Shown in pieces: positions 25,526 through 35,372 of a DNA stretch of 64,000 nt. Source of the DNA: JACDHG01 sp963815295 (GTDB lineage: Bacteria; Actinomycetota; Actinomycetes; Propionibacteriales; Nocardioidaceae); contig CAWFFZ010000003.1 of NCBI GenBank assembly GCA_963815295.1, forward strand, positions 372,001 to 436,000. The letters run 5' to 3'. Positions within the stretch are counted from its first letter, which is position 1. Each line of letters begins with the position of its first letter. Position numbers and translations under genes: made by a program. The notes beneath the pieces are model-generated. The model saw nothing but the letters and a program-made list of their open reading frames with translations. It was not told the DNA's origin and made no database searches.

Positions 25526-27256
25526 ATGCGAGCCAACCGCGAGCCCCGTGCTCGGAGCACCCGTCCCTCCGCCGTTCTCACCGTGGCGCTCGGACTCATG
25601 GTCGGTGCCACGAGCTGGTGGCAAGGCCCGGTGACCGCGACCGGCGCGCTGCAAGTCGGCTCGGTGCCCGCCGCCACCGCAGCCGCCCTGGGAGGGGCTG
25701 CCGCGACAGCTGCCCATCCCGTGACTCCGCGCGTGCGAGCTTTCGCCCTCGCTCCGGTAGACGCCGGCAGCTCAAGGATCACTGCGGCACCTGCCAAGGA
25801 GATCGCGCATCTCGACGCTGCCCAGCTCGTGGCCCACGTCAAGAGCCACGTGGCGCCTGGGTCATCGCTCGTTGGAGTCACCTGGGCGGCTGGCGAAGAG
25901 TCGACGGACTTCGGGGTCGCTCTCCGCACCCGCCGCGACGACGACTGGAGTGCCTGGACAGAGCTCCATGTCACACCCGACGAGGGTCCGGCCGCAGGCG
26001 AGGACAGTCAGGTTCGCGACGGTACCGAGGTCGCCTGGGTCGGTGCGGTCGATGCAGTTGAGGCCGCCGTGTACTCACCAGGCCGCGCACCGGCCGGCCT
26101 GCGACTGGAGGCAATCGACCCGGGCACGTCGACGTACGACGCAGCGGTGTCGACGAACGGCACTCTCGCCTCAGGGCCATCCAACAAACGCGGATACCCC
26201 GAGATGCCAGACGTGATCTCGCGCAAGCAGTGGGGGGCCGATGAGCGACTCGGTGACTCATGTTTTGCGCCTCGGCTGGGCACCACGTTCAAGATGGTGT
26301 TCGTCCACCACACCGTTACCAGCAACAGCTACAGCCGGCGAGAGTCGGCTGCCATCGTGCGGGGGATCTACGCGTATCACACGCAGTCGCGTGGCTGGTG
26401 CGACATCGGTTACAACTTCCTGGTCGACCGCTTCGGCCGGGTGTTCGAGGGACGCGACGGCGGCATCCTTCGGCCGGTACGAGGCGCGCACGCCGGCGAC
26501 TACAACGTCAACTCCACGGGCATCTCCCTGATGGGGAACTTCGAGACTGCCACCCCAACGAAAGCCATGAAGAGGGGACTTGTGACCCTCGTCGCGTGGC
26601 GCCTGGGCACGGCATATTACGGAGCGTACGGACCCGCGACTGTCGAAGGCAAAACCTTCAGGCGAATCTCCGGGCATCGAGATGCGATGTCGACAGCGTG
26701 TCCCGGCCAACATGTCTACGAATGGCTGCCACGGCTGCGGCAACGGGTCGCTCACCGACTGGCGGAGTATCGATCCGGGATCAGGACGGAGTGGCAACGG
26801 GTCGGAGGACTGCGCGGAGACTACGGCGCAGTCCGGATCGGTGAGCGCATCAAGAACGGCGGCCGCATTACGGTGTTCAGGGGCGGGCGAATGTACTCCA
26901 CCGGCGATGCCGGCCTGTTCGCGATGCGGGTCGGTCGCATGCTGTCGGCATACGTGAATGCTGGTGAGACAGGCGGCTATTTGGGCTATCCGGTGTCCAA
27001 GATTCTTACCCCGCGCAGTGGGCGTGCCGCGCACTTCAGGGGCGGCACAATCTACTGGTCGAGAGCGACAGGAACATCAATTCTCAAACGCAGCGCGGTG
27101 TTGAAGAGATACCGTGCAGAAAGCGGAGCCCTTGGACGGCTCGGTTTTCCCACGCGTCACTTGAAGGTGACCGAGGATGCTACGACTGGGCATTTCCAAC
27201 ACGGGAAGATCACATTCAATAGGACAACCAAGCGGATGACGGTGACGTACGAATGA
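25526..27256 (+). CDS. Secreted PGRP-type N-acetylmuramoyl-L-alanine amidase with C-terminal LGFP repeats
   Basis: Predicted exported wall hydrolase of 576 residues. An Arg-rich N terminus precedes a hydrophobic export signal (AVLTVALGLMVGATSWW, about 16-32). Residues 115-200 hold a beta-rich module (GVALRTRRDDDWSAWTEL) shared with the other PGRP protein in this window. The PGRP domain is about 228-400, with zinc ligands and catalytic residues visible: VHHTV, GWCDIGYNF, SGHRDAMSTACPG. The C terminus (422-576) has LGFP-type repeats with GYLGYPVS and LGRLGFPT, which are linked to wall or mycolate-layer anchoring in related bacteria. Its stop overlaps the start of the SpoIID-domain gene by four bases. 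Confidence 0.9.
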   Translation: MRANREPRARSTRPSAVLTVALGLMVGATSWWQGPVTATGALQVGSVPAATAAALGGAAATAAHPVTPRVRAFALAPVDAGSSRITAAPAKEIAHLDAAQLVAHVKSHVAPGSSLVGVTWAAGEESTDFGVALRTRRDDDWSAWTELHVTPDEGPAAGEDSQVRDGTEVAWVGAVDAVEAAVYSPGRAPAGLRLEAIDPGTSTYDAAVSTNGTLASGPSNKRGYPEMPDVISRKQWGADERLGDSCFAPRLGTTFKMVFVHHTVTSNSYSRRESAAIVRGIYAYHTQSRGWCDIGYNFLVDRFGRVFEGRDGGILRPVRGAHAGDYNVNSTGISLMGNFETATPTKAMKRGLVTLVAWRLGTAYYGAYGPATVEGKTFRRISGHRDAMSTACPGQHVYEWLPRLRQRVAHRLAEYRSGIRTEWQRVGGLRGDYGAVRIGERIKNGGRITVFRGGRMYSTGDAGLFAMRVGRMLSAYVNAGETGGYLGYPVSKILTPRSGRAAHFRGGTIYWSRATGTSILKRSAVLKRYRAESGALGRLGFPTRHLKVTEDATTGHFQHGKITFNRTTKRMTVTYE

Positions 27257-28959
27257 GCAGATTCTCGGCTGCACCAGTACGGGCCACGCTCGGCCTGGTA
27301 GCCGTAGCTGCCTTGACGTTGTCACTGGTCCCGGGATCTGCTGGTGCCGACCAGACCTACTACGTGCCGGTCAACAAGGCCTGGACGATCTCGGGCCATG
27401 GCTACGGTCACGGACATGGAATGAGCCAGTACGGCGCGCAGGGTGCTGCCCTTCGAGGGCTCAACTACGCGCGCATCATCGACTTCTACTATCCCGGCAC
27501 GGACTGGGCGCAGGTAAAAGGCAACGTTCGCGTCCTGATCAGTGCCGACTACACGTCCGACCTCCAGGTGCGCGCCCAGCCAGGGCTGCAGGTGCGCGAC
27601 CTGCACGACAACACGACCTGGACCCTCCCGGTGGTGTCAGGACGCGACCGTTACCGCCTGACTCCCGCCTCCAACGGCACCACTGCCGTTCAGTTCCATA
27701 ACGACTCTGGGTGGCACCGGTGGCGGATCCCCGGCGCCCGCGTGAACTTCCGGAGCGACGGACAGTTCATGCGGGCTGGTCGGTTGACGCTGCTCGTGCC
27801 AGGCGGGTCCGACGTCGTCGCCAAGCCGTACCGCGGCATCCTTCGCAGCATTCGGCCCTACCCGGGCGCAACAGTGCGTGACACCGTCAACGTGTTGCCG
27901 ATGAACGCCTACGTGCAAGGCGTCGTCCCTTACGAGATGCCCACCTCCTGGCACCAGCAGGCGCTGCGTGCTCAGTCTGTGGCGGCCCGGACGTACGCTG
28001 CGTGGCAGCGGGCACAAAACCCCCGCCGCTACTACCAGATCTGTGACACCACGGCCTGCCAGGTCTACGGCGGCTTGGCGTCGGAGCAGTCGTCCTCGAA
28101 CGAGGCAGTACAAGCGACGGCCGGAAAGATCCTTACCTACAAGGGCAAACCCGCCTTCACGCAGTTCTCCGCATCGTCGGGAGGTTGGACGGCGGCAGGG
28201 GGTGTGCCTTACCTCCCCGCAAAGCGAGACCCGTACGACGGTCACTCCGGCAACAGCGTGCATGACTGGTCGACCGCGGTCAGCGCGGCCACGCTGGAGC
28301 GGGCCTACCCCGAGATCGGCAGCTTGGTGACCCTCCGGGTGACGAGGCGCGACGGGAACGGCGAATGGAACGGCCGCGCGTTGCAGATCGTCCTCGACGG
28401 CACCAGAGGGACCGCACACTTGACCGGAGACGACTTCCGCTGGCTGTACGGCCTGCGGTCGAGCTGGTTCAGCATCGCGCCAACACCGATCATCCAGCGG
28501 TGGAAGTTGCTCGGTGGGGCCAAGTCAGCCCTCGGCGACCCGATCTCCGGTGAGTACGCGCTCGCACAGGGATCAGCCCAGAACTTCAACGGCGGCCGCA
28601 TTTTCTGGTCGTCGCAGACGGGCGCGCGGGAGCTTCGCGGTCGACTGCTGACGGCGTACCGGGCATGGGGAGGGCCGACCTCGAACCTCCGTTTTCCGAT
28701 GACCGGGCTGCTCCCGGCACACGGCGGCGGTTACAAGGTCCGACTCCAGGGCGGCCGCATCTACACGAAGGCGAAGATCGGACCTCACGTTCTGTACGGC
28801 GCTGTGATGAGGCGCTGGGGACAGGAGGGCGGCATCAGGACGCTCGGCTACCCCGTGAACAACGTGCATGCGGTCCCCGGTGGTCTAAGGGCGAAGTTCG
28901 AGCACGCGACGATCGACTGGGACCGGTCGACCAACACCACCCGCGTCACCCGGCACTGA
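27253..28959 (+). CDS. Secreted SpoIID/LytB-domain protein with LGFP-like repeats
   Basis: Exported protein of 568 residues with a clear signal peptide (about 1-32, ending SAGA). The SpoIID-type region begins with the motif ISGHGYGHGHGMSQYGAQG (47-65). The catalytic-like segment VVPYEMPTSWHQQALRAQSV is at 224-243, where the Glu matches the SpoIID lytic transglycosylase acid. AARTYAAW follows. LGFP-like repeats (LGDPISGEYAL, LRFPMTG, LGYPVN) occupy about 420-568. No spores are implied; SpoIID domains occur in many non-sporulating actinomycetes. Coupling to the amidase suggests the two cut peptide and glycan strands together. It converges with pyc, overlapping by 14 bases. Confidence 0.88.
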   Translation: MSRFSAAPVRATLGLVAVAALTLSLVPGSAGADQTYYVPVNKAWTISGHGYGHGHGMSQYGAQGAALRGLNYARIIDFYYPGTDWAQVKGNVRVLISADYTSDLQVRAQPGLQVRDLHDNTTWTLPVVSGRDRYRLTPASNGTTAVQFHNDSGWHRWRIPGARVNFRSDGQFMRAGRLTLLVPGGSDVVAKPYRGILRSIRPYPGATVRDTVNVLPMNAYVQGVVPYEMPTSWHQQALRAQSVAARTYAAWQRAQNPRRYYQICDTTACQVYGGLASEQSSSNEAVQATAGKILTYKGKPAFTQFSASSGGWTAAGGVPYLPAKRDPYDGHSGNSVHDWSTAVSAATLERAYPEIGSLVTLRVTRRDGNGEWNGRALQIVLDGTRGTAHLTGDDFRWLYGLRSSWFSIAPTPIIQRWKLLGGAKSALGDPISGEYALAQGSAQNFNGGRIFWSSQTGARELRGRLLTAYRAWGGPTSNLRFPMTGLLPAHGGGYKVRLQGGRIYTKAKIGPHVLYGAVMRRWGQEGGIRTLGYPVNNVHAVPGGLRAKFEHATIDWDRSTNTTRVTRH

Positions 28960-31900
28960 CCACAACGACGAGGTCTCCACCCTCGACGCTGCGTGATCCG
29001 TCCAGCGCGACGCGCTCGACCGTGCCGCCGACCGGCGTCGTGATGGAAGCCTCCATCTTCATCGCCTCGATGGTCGCAACGACGTCACCGCTGGCGACTG
29101 GGTCGCCGACGCTGACCACCGGCGACACGACGCCCGCGAACGGTGCTCCCACCTGGCCGGCGATGCTCGGATCGGCGCGCTCGCGCGTCGGTGCGTCCGA
29201 TGACACCGCTCGGTCGCGGACGGCAATCGGGCGCAGCTGCCCGTTGATCCGACACATGACGGTGCGAATCCCACGCTCGTCGGGCTCGCTGATCGACTCG
29301 AGGCCGAGGATCAGGCGCACCCCCGCCTCGAGATAGACGTCGTGCTCGTCGTCGAACGACAAGCCGTAGAGGAAATCCTTCGTCGGGAGTACCGACAGGT
29401 CGCTGTAGCGAGCCCGGGAGTCGTCGAAGTCACTTGCCGGGCCGGGGAAGAGCAACCGGGTCAACGTCGTACGTCGGTCGGACCCCAGCGACTCGGTCTC
29501 GTCAGCGGTCAGCACCTGCTCGCCCTTCCTGACCTTGCGGCCTTCGAGAGCCTTGCTACGGAAGGGCTCGGGCCATCCTCCGGGAGGGTCGCCGAGCTCG
29601 CCCGACAGAAACCCGATGACCGAGTCCGGGACGTCGTACGATCCCGGGTCGGCAGCGAACTTGGCCGGGTCAGCGCCGACTGCCACCAGGTGCAACGCGA
29701 GGTCGCCGACCACCTTGCTCGACGGGGTCACCTTGATGATGTTTCCGAGCAGGTCGTTGGCCGCCGCGTACATGTCTTCGATCTGCTCGAACTTCTCGCC
29801 CAGGCCGAGCGCGATCGCCTGTTGGCGCAGGTTCGACAGCTGGCCACCGGGGATCTCGTGTGTATAGACCCGACCGGTGGGGGCGGGTAGTCCGGACTCG
29901 AAAGGGGCATACAGCCGACGAGTGGACTCCCAGTACGGCTCGAGGTCGCACACCGCGCGAAGAGACATCCCCGTGGCGCGCTCCGTCCCATCGGTAGCCG
30001 CGACCAGAGCAGACAAGGCAGGCTGGCTGGTCGTACCGGCGAGAGCCGCGCTGGCGGCGTCGACAGCGTCGACACCGGCATCGATGGCAGCGACCAGGGT
30101 GGCGAGCTGCCCACCCGGCGTGTCGTGGGTATGGAGGTGGACCGGAAGGCCGAAGCGGTCTCGCAGCGCGGTGACCAGGGCGCGAGCAGCGGGCACGCGC
30201 AACAACCCCGCCATGTCCTTGATCGCCAGCACGTGCGCGCCGGCGTCGACGATCTGCTCGGCCAGCCGCAGGTAGTAGTCGAGGGTGTACAGCCGCTCTC
30301 CTGGGCTGGTGAGGTCGCCGGTGTAACACATCGCAACCTCGGCAACCGCAACGTTCGTAGACCTGACAGCGTCGATGGCGCTGCGCATCTGAGTCACGTC
30401 GTTGAGGGCGTCGAAGATCCGGAAGATGTCGATCCCTGTCTGCGTGGCCTCCGCGACGAACGCGTCCGTCACCGCAGTCGGGTAGGGCGTGTAGCCGACC
30501 GTGTTGCGACCGCGGAGCAACATCTGGAGGCACACGTTGGGGCTGGCCTCGCGAAGCGCCGCCAGCCGCTCCCAGGGATCCTCGGCGAGGAAGCGGAGCG
30601 CGACGTCGAACGTCGCACCGCCCCAGGCCTCGAGCGACAGCAGCTGCGGTGTCATCCGTGAGATATGAGGGGCGACAGCCAGTAGGTCACGGGTGCGCAC
30701 TCGGGTCGCGAGCAGCGACTGGTGCGCGTCACGCATCGTCGTGTCGGTGACCGCGACCGCGGCCTGGCGGCGGAGCCCGGCCGCGAACTCCTCCGGTCCG
30801 AGGTCGTGCAGCCGCTGGCGTGAACCTGCCGGAGCCGGGGCGGCCGTGTCGAGGGCGGGCAGCTTGGTTGCCGGGTCGATCGTCGCTGGGGCTTCGCCGT
30901 ACGGCTTGTTGACCGTGACGTCGGCCAGGTAGTGAAGCAGTCGGGTGCCCCTGTCGGCAGACGACCGCGCGGTCAGCAGCGTCGGGTGTTGCTCGATGAA
31001 GGAGGTGGTGATGCGGCCGGCGCGAAAGTCGGGGTCGTCGAGAAGCGCTTGTAGGAAGGGGATGTTGGTGGCGACGCCACGGATCCTGAACTCGGCGACC
31101 GCCCGTCTGGCGCGATCGACTGCCACCTCGAACGTGCGGCCACGGCAGGTCAGCTTCGTCAGCATGGAGTCGAAGTGGGCGGAGATCTCCGAGCCCGTGA
31201 ACGTCGTACCTCCGTCAAGCCTGATGCCTGCCCCACCCGGGGAGCGGTATGCCGTGATCCGGCCGGTGTCGGGGCGGAAGCCGTTGGACGGGTCCTCGGT
31301 GGTGATCCGGCACTGCAGCGCAGCCCCTCGAAGCATCACGCCCGCCTGATGCAGCCCCAGCTCGTCGAGCGTCTCGCCGGCAGCGATCCGCAGCTGAGCC
31401 TGGACCAGATCGACATCGGTGACTTCCTCGGTCACGGTGTGCTCCACCTGGATGCGCGGGTTCATCTCGATGAACACGTGCTGCCCGGTGGGACTGACGA
31501 GGAACTCCACGGTTCCTGCGTTGACGTAGCCGATCCGGGTGGCCAGGTTGACGGCGTCGTTGCAGATGCGCTCGCGCAGCCCCGGGTCAAGACCGGGTGC
31601 AGGGGCGATCTCGACCACCTTCTGGTGGCGGCGCTGGAGTGAGCAGTCGCGCTCGAAAAGGTGGATCACGTTGCCGGCCGCGTCAGCGAGGATCTGCACC
31701 TCGATATGCCGGGGGTCGACGACGGCTTCCTCGACGAACACGGTCGGGTCCCCAAAGGCGCCATCCGCCTCCCGCATCGCGCTCTGGGTGGCAGCTCGCA
31801 GATCAGCAGGGTCGTCGACCCGGCGCATCCCACGACCACCTCCGCCAGCGACGGCCTTGACGAAGACGGGAAACGTCAGGCTGGCGGCCGAGCGGCAGAC

Positions 31901-32330
31901 CTCGTCGATGTCACGTGACGGCTCGACATTGGCGAGCACCGGCACGCCGGCTTCGCGGGCTGCGGCGACCGCCCTCGACTTGTTACCCGTCAAGCCGCAG
32001 TACGTCGCTCGACGGGCCGACGAACACGAGGCCCGCATTGGTGCACGCATCTGCGAGGGCGGGGTTCTCGGACAAGAAGCCGTACCCGGGGTAGACCGCC
32101 TCAGCGCCGGCATGCAGGGCGGCCGCCACGATTGCGTCGGGATCAAGGTAGGCGCGCACCGGGTGCCCGCGCTCGCCGATCTCGTAGGCCTCGTCAGCCT
32201 TGAGCCGGTGCTCGGAACCCCGGTCCTCGTGCGGGAACACAGCCACCGTCTTTGCGCCGAGCTCGTAGGCGGCCCGAAACGCCCGCACCGCGATCTCGCC
32301 ACGGTTGGCAACCAGCACCTTGGAGAACAT
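28946..32330 (-). pseudogene. pyc: Pyruvate carboxylase, interrupted by one +1 frameshift
   Basis: Biotin enzyme that carboxylates pyruvate to oxaloacetate, 1,127 residues once corrected. The first 113 codons from ATG 32330 (MFSKVLVANRGEIAVR) end in a stop right after SSDVLRLDG. The following biotin carboxylase sequence (TGNKSRAVAAAREAG) continues in another frame. The extra base is at 31990-31994; removing one T of CTTG on the coding strand restores RLTGNKS. All domains then follow: ATP-grasp (FVKAVAGGGGRGM), carboxyltransferase (DTTMRDAHQSLLATR) and C-terminal biotinyl (EAMKMEAS). It lies 30 bases downstream of the acyl-CoA carboxylase alpha gene on the same strand. Confidence 0.88.
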
Positions 32331-32360
32331 GGCCCAAGACTAGGGACCGAGCGACCGAGG

Positions 32361-34127
32361 TCAGTCGGTGATCTCACAGACGACTGCGCCACTGGTGATG
32401 CTGCCGCCGACTTCGGCCGCCAACTTGCCGATCGTGCCGTCCTTGTGGGCGTTGATGGGCTGCTCCATCTTCATCGCCTCGACGACGACCACGAGGTCGC
32501 CCGCCGCCACGTGCTGCCCGTCCTCGACGGCGACCTTGACGACGGTGCCCTGCATGGGCGCTGTCAGGGAGTCGCCACTCGCAGCAGCACCAGCCTTCTT
32601 GGTCGCTTTGCGCCTGCCGGGCTTCTTGCCGGGCGGGGCTGTGCCGGAGCCCGCAAGGCCCGCCGGTAGGGAGACCTCGAGCCGCTTGCCGCCGACCTCG
32701 ACGGTGACCTTCTCCCGCTCGGCGGGCTCGTCGGTCTCGGCTCCGCCGACATACGGCGCGATCGTGTTGTCGAACTCGGTCTCGATCCAGCTGGTGTAGA
32801 CGGAGAAGGTCTTGCCGTCGCCGATGAACGCGGCGTCATCGACCACTCGCTGGTGAAACGGGATCACGGTCGGCATCCCTTCGACCACGAACTCCGCCAG
32901 TGCACGCCGTGACCGCTCCAGGGCTTGGGTGCGGGTCGTCCCGCTGACGATCAGCTTCGCGACGAGCGAGTCGAACGACCCGGGCACGGTCTCGCCTTGG
33001 TCGTAGCCGCCGTCGACGCGGACGCCGGGACCGGCGGGAGCGTGCCAGCGGGTGAGGGTGCCGGGTGCCGGCATGAAGTTGCTCCCGGCGTCCTCTGCGT
33101 TGATGCGGAACTCGATGGAGTGGCCTGTCACGGGTGGGTCGTCATACCCGAGCTCCTCGCCCGCTGCGATGCGGAACATCTCGCGCACCAGGTCGAGGCC
33201 CGTCACTTCCTCGCTGACGGGGTGCTCGACCTGCAGCCGGGTGTTGACCTCGAGGAACGAGATTGTGCCGTCTTGCCCGACGAGGAACTCACAGGTCCCG
33301 GCGCCGACGTACCCGGCCTGCTTGAGGATGGCCTTCGACGAGGTGTAAAGCGCGTCGCGTTGGGCGTCGGAGAGGTACGGCGCCGGCGCCTCCTCGACCA
33401 GCTTCTGGTGACGACGTTGCAGTGAGCAGTCGCGGGTGGACACGACGACGACGTTGCCGTGCTGGTCGGCGAGGCACTGGGTCTCCACGTGGCGGGGCTT
33501 GTCGAGATAGCGCTCGACAAAGCACTCGCCGCGGCCGAACGCGCTGACCGCTTCGCGGACCGCCGACTCGTAGAGCTCCGCCACCTCGTCTTCGCTGCGC
33601 GCGACCTTGAGGCCGCGTCCACCGCCCCCGAACGCAGCTTTGATCGCGATCGGCAGCCCGTGCTCACGAGCGAACGCGACTACTTCCTCGGCGCCCTTGA
33701 CGGGTTCGGATGTGCCGGCGACCAGGGGGGCTCCGACCTCATGAGCGATGTGACGGGCCTGCACCTTGTCGCCGAGCGCGTCGATCGCTGTGGGTGGTGG
33801 GCCAACCCAGATGAGCCCCGCATCGATCACTGCCTGAGCGAAGCCGGAGTTCTCGGCGAGGAATCCATAGCCGGGGTGGAGCGCGTCGGCGCCCGCCTGC
33901 TTCGCCGCAGCAAGGATCTTGTCGATGTCGAGGTAGGAGTCGGCCGGAGTGGCCCCGTCGAGAGAGTAGGCCTCGTCGGCGAGTCGGACGAAAAGGGCGT
34001 CTCGATCGGCGTCGGCGTACACCGCCACGCTCGCGATGCCGGCGTCCTTGCAGGCGCGGATGACACGCACCGCGATCTCGCCGCGGTTGGCGATCAAGAC
34101 CTTCGTCAACTGGCGCTGCTCAGGCAC
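32361..34127 (-). CDS. Acyl-CoA carboxylase alpha subunit (biotin carboxylase plus BCCP)
   Basis: AccA3-like subunit of 588 residues for acetyl- or propionyl-CoA carboxylation. The N terminus (KVLIANRGEIAVRVIRA) and ATP-grasp elements (AAFGGGGRGLKV, FLEVNTRLQVEHPVSEE) mark biotin carboxylase. A Lys/Ala-rich linker (about 500-515) leads to the biotinyl domain with VEAMKMEQPI, where the Lys is biotinylated. It starts at GTG 34127. The beta and epsilon subunits and the biotin ligase are encoded 6.6-9 kb away in the window. One alpha subunit commonly serves several beta subunits in actinomycetes. It precedes pyc on the same strand. Confidence 0.94.
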   Translation of the reverse strand: MPEQRQLTKVLIANRGEIAVRVIRACKDAGIASVAVYADADRDALFVRLADEAYSLDGATPADSYLDIDKILAAAKQAGADALHPGYGFLAENSGFAQAVIDAGLIWVGPPPTAIDALGDKVQARHIAHEVGAPLVAGTSEPVKGAEEVVAFAREHGLPIAIKAAFGGGGRGLKVARSEDEVAELYESAVREAVSAFGRGECFVERYLDKPRHVETQCLADQHGNVVVVSTRDCSLQRRHQKLVEEAPAPYLSDAQRDALYTSSKAILKQAGYVGAGTCEFLVGQDGTISFLEVNTRLQVEHPVSEEVTGLDLVREMFRIAAGEELGYDDPPVTGHSIEFRINAEDAGSNFMPAPGTLTRWHAPAGPGVRVDGGYDQGETVPGSFDSLVAKLIVSGTTRTQALERSRRALAEFVVEGMPTVIPFHQRVVDDAAFIGDGKTFSVYTSWIETEFDNTIAPYVGGAETDEPAEREKVTVEVGGKRLEVSLPAGLAGSGTAPPGKKPGRRKATKKAGAAASGDSLTAPMQGTVVKVAVEDGQHVAAGDLVVVVEAMKMEQPINAHKDGTIGKLAAEVGGSITSGAVVCEITD

Positions 34128-34226
34128 GGTGTCTCCTCGACGGCCGGGTGTTACGACGGCTGAGTCTAGGCCGCAACGGCGTGTGGGTGCCTGCGCCCCT
34201 GGCTCACTCGGTCTCGGACGGCAGCG

Positions 34227-34811
34227 TCACCGACGCGGACGCAGCCCGCGCCGCATGACGACACGGGTGGGTGAACGTCGCTCGACCTCGCGGAACCCGG
34301 CTCGTTCGTACAGGCTGCGCGAACCGAAGAACATGAAGTCGTCGTGGCTGCGCTGGGGCTTGTCGACAGGGTAGGCCTCGACCAGGCGGACCCCGTTGTC
34401 GCGCGCGAAGTCGAGAGCGCCCTTGAGGAGTTTGTGCTGCAAGCCCTGGTGCCGGTGCGCCTTGGCGACGTAGGTGCACACGACGGACCAGACCTCGGCG
34501 TCGTCGACAGGCTTCATGATCGGCGAGCGGCGAAGCTTGTGGTAATCCTCGCGCGGTCCCAGGCTGATCCAACCGACGGGGGAGCCGTCTAGATAGCCGA
34601 CGAGGCCTGGAACGGTGCCGGCGTGAACGAGGTCGCACAGCTGCTGCCGGTTGTGGTCGCCAGCCTTCGCGGACACGGAGACGGTGCCGCTCACGCGGTA
34701 GAACATGCACCAGCAGCCTCGGACGATCGACCCACCGGGAAGCGCGAACAACGCTTCGAGATCACACCAGGTCTGCGTTGTCAGGGGTCGAGTCGCGAAC
34801 CCTCTCGTCAT
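34227..34811 (-). CDS. GNAT family N-acetyltransferase
   Basis: Predicted acetyltransferase of about 194 residues from ATG 34811; an in-frame TTG at 34823 would add four residues. The core fits GNAT: VCTYVAKAHRHQGLQHKLLKGALDFARDNG holds the acetyl-CoA loop (HRHQGLQ), and SLYERAGFREVERR is the C-terminal motif. Two Cys and a Trp near the N terminus (VRGCWCMF) are unusual and recur in a subset of actinobacterial GNATs. It sits between the carboxylase alpha gene (99-base gap) and the MerR regulator gene, on the same strand. Substrate unknown. Confidence 0.8.
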   Translation of the reverse strand: MTRGFATRPLTTQTWCDLEALFALPGGSIVRGCWCMFYRVSGTVSVSAKAGDHNRQQLCDLVHAGTVPGLVGYLDGSPVGWISLGPREDYHKLRRSPIMKPVDDAEVWSVVCTYVAKAHRHQGLQHKLLKGALDFARDNGVRLVEAYPVDKPQRSHDDFMFFGSRSLYERAGFREVERRSPTRVVMRRGLRPRR

Positions 34812-34843
34812 GACGACAGTCAAGCACCGCCCGCCGACGGTAG

Positions 34844-35275
34844 TCAGGCTCTGCTGGTGAGCCGGGCGAGGTCCTCGCGGCAGCGTTGCTCGACGATGTC
34901 GAGCTCGGTGATGGTCTCGTCGATGTCGCGGCGGCGTTGCTCCAAGGCGGCGCGTCGGCCGGCGATCTGCTGGAGCAGATAGGCGAGCTGGCCTTCTTCG
35001 CCGGGCTCGGCGTCATACATGTTGACAATGGTCGAGATCTCGTCGAGCGAGAATCCCAGGCGCTTGCCGCGCAGCACGAGCGCGAGGCGGACCCGGTCGC
35101 GCTGATGGAAGACGCGGGTCGTGCCGCGACGCTCGGGGGAGACGAGGCCGACGTCCTCGTAGTGGCGGATGGTGCGCAGGGTCACGTCGAACTCACGCGC
35201 GATCTGGGTGATCGTCCAGGTGGGCCCGGCGGTGGTGACAGCAGTGGCCACGGTGGCGACCCTCCTTGCCTGCAT
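34844..35275 (-). CDS. MerR family transcriptional regulator
   Basis: 143 residues. The N-terminal winged helix-turn-helix (ITQIAREFDVTLRTIRHYEDVGLVSPERRG, about 22-52) is typical MerR. A coiled-coil dimer helix occupies the C-terminal part (LAYLLQQIAGRRAALEQRRRDIDETITELD). There is no Cys metal site, so a metabolite or acyl-CoA signal is more likely than a metal. It is divergent from an acyl-CoA dehydrogenase gene, with a 97-base gap holding a perfect palindrome. That matches the arrangement of LiuR-type regulators of branched-chain or fatty acid breakdown. It probably controls both itself and the dehydrogenase. Confidence 0.88.
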   Translation of the reverse strand: MQARRVATVATAVTTAGPTWTITQIAREFDVTLRTIRHYEDVGLVSPERRGTTRVFHQRDRVRLALVLRGKRLGFSLDEISTIVNMYDAEPGEEGQLAYLLQQIAGRRAALEQRRRDIDETITELDIVEQRCREDLARLTSRA

Positions 35276-35289
35276 CGTCGGTTCGATTT

Positions 35290-35319
35290 AGTCTAGGACC
35301 AATCTTACGCTTACGTTAA
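35290..35319 (-). promoter_or_regulatory. Candidate promoter of the MerR gene
   Basis: Reading the - strand, TTAACG (35319-35314) and TAGACT (35295-35290) are separated by 18 bases, near consensus for actinobacterial sigma-70 promoters. The start codon follows at 35275. The -35 lies in the centre of the palindrome, so a bound regulator would block it. Confidence 0.45.
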
Positions 35320-35327
35320 CGTAAGAT
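35302..35327. promoter_or_regulatory. Palindromic operator between merR and acyl-CoA dehydrogenase
   Basis: CTTACGTTAACGTAAG (35310-35325) is a perfect 16-bp palindrome. A further half-site ATCTTACG (35302-35309) is complementary to CGTAAGAT (35320-35327), so TTACG appears three times counting both strands. It is the only such element in the window and lies between two divergent genes. It recalls TTACG/CGTAA palindromes of MerR regulators of acyl-CoA catabolism (LiuR group). Confidence 0.75.
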
Positions 35328-35372
35328 ATTGGCGAGTCAGAACGTGTCGAGTCAGTCTGGAAGGTGTCACCG

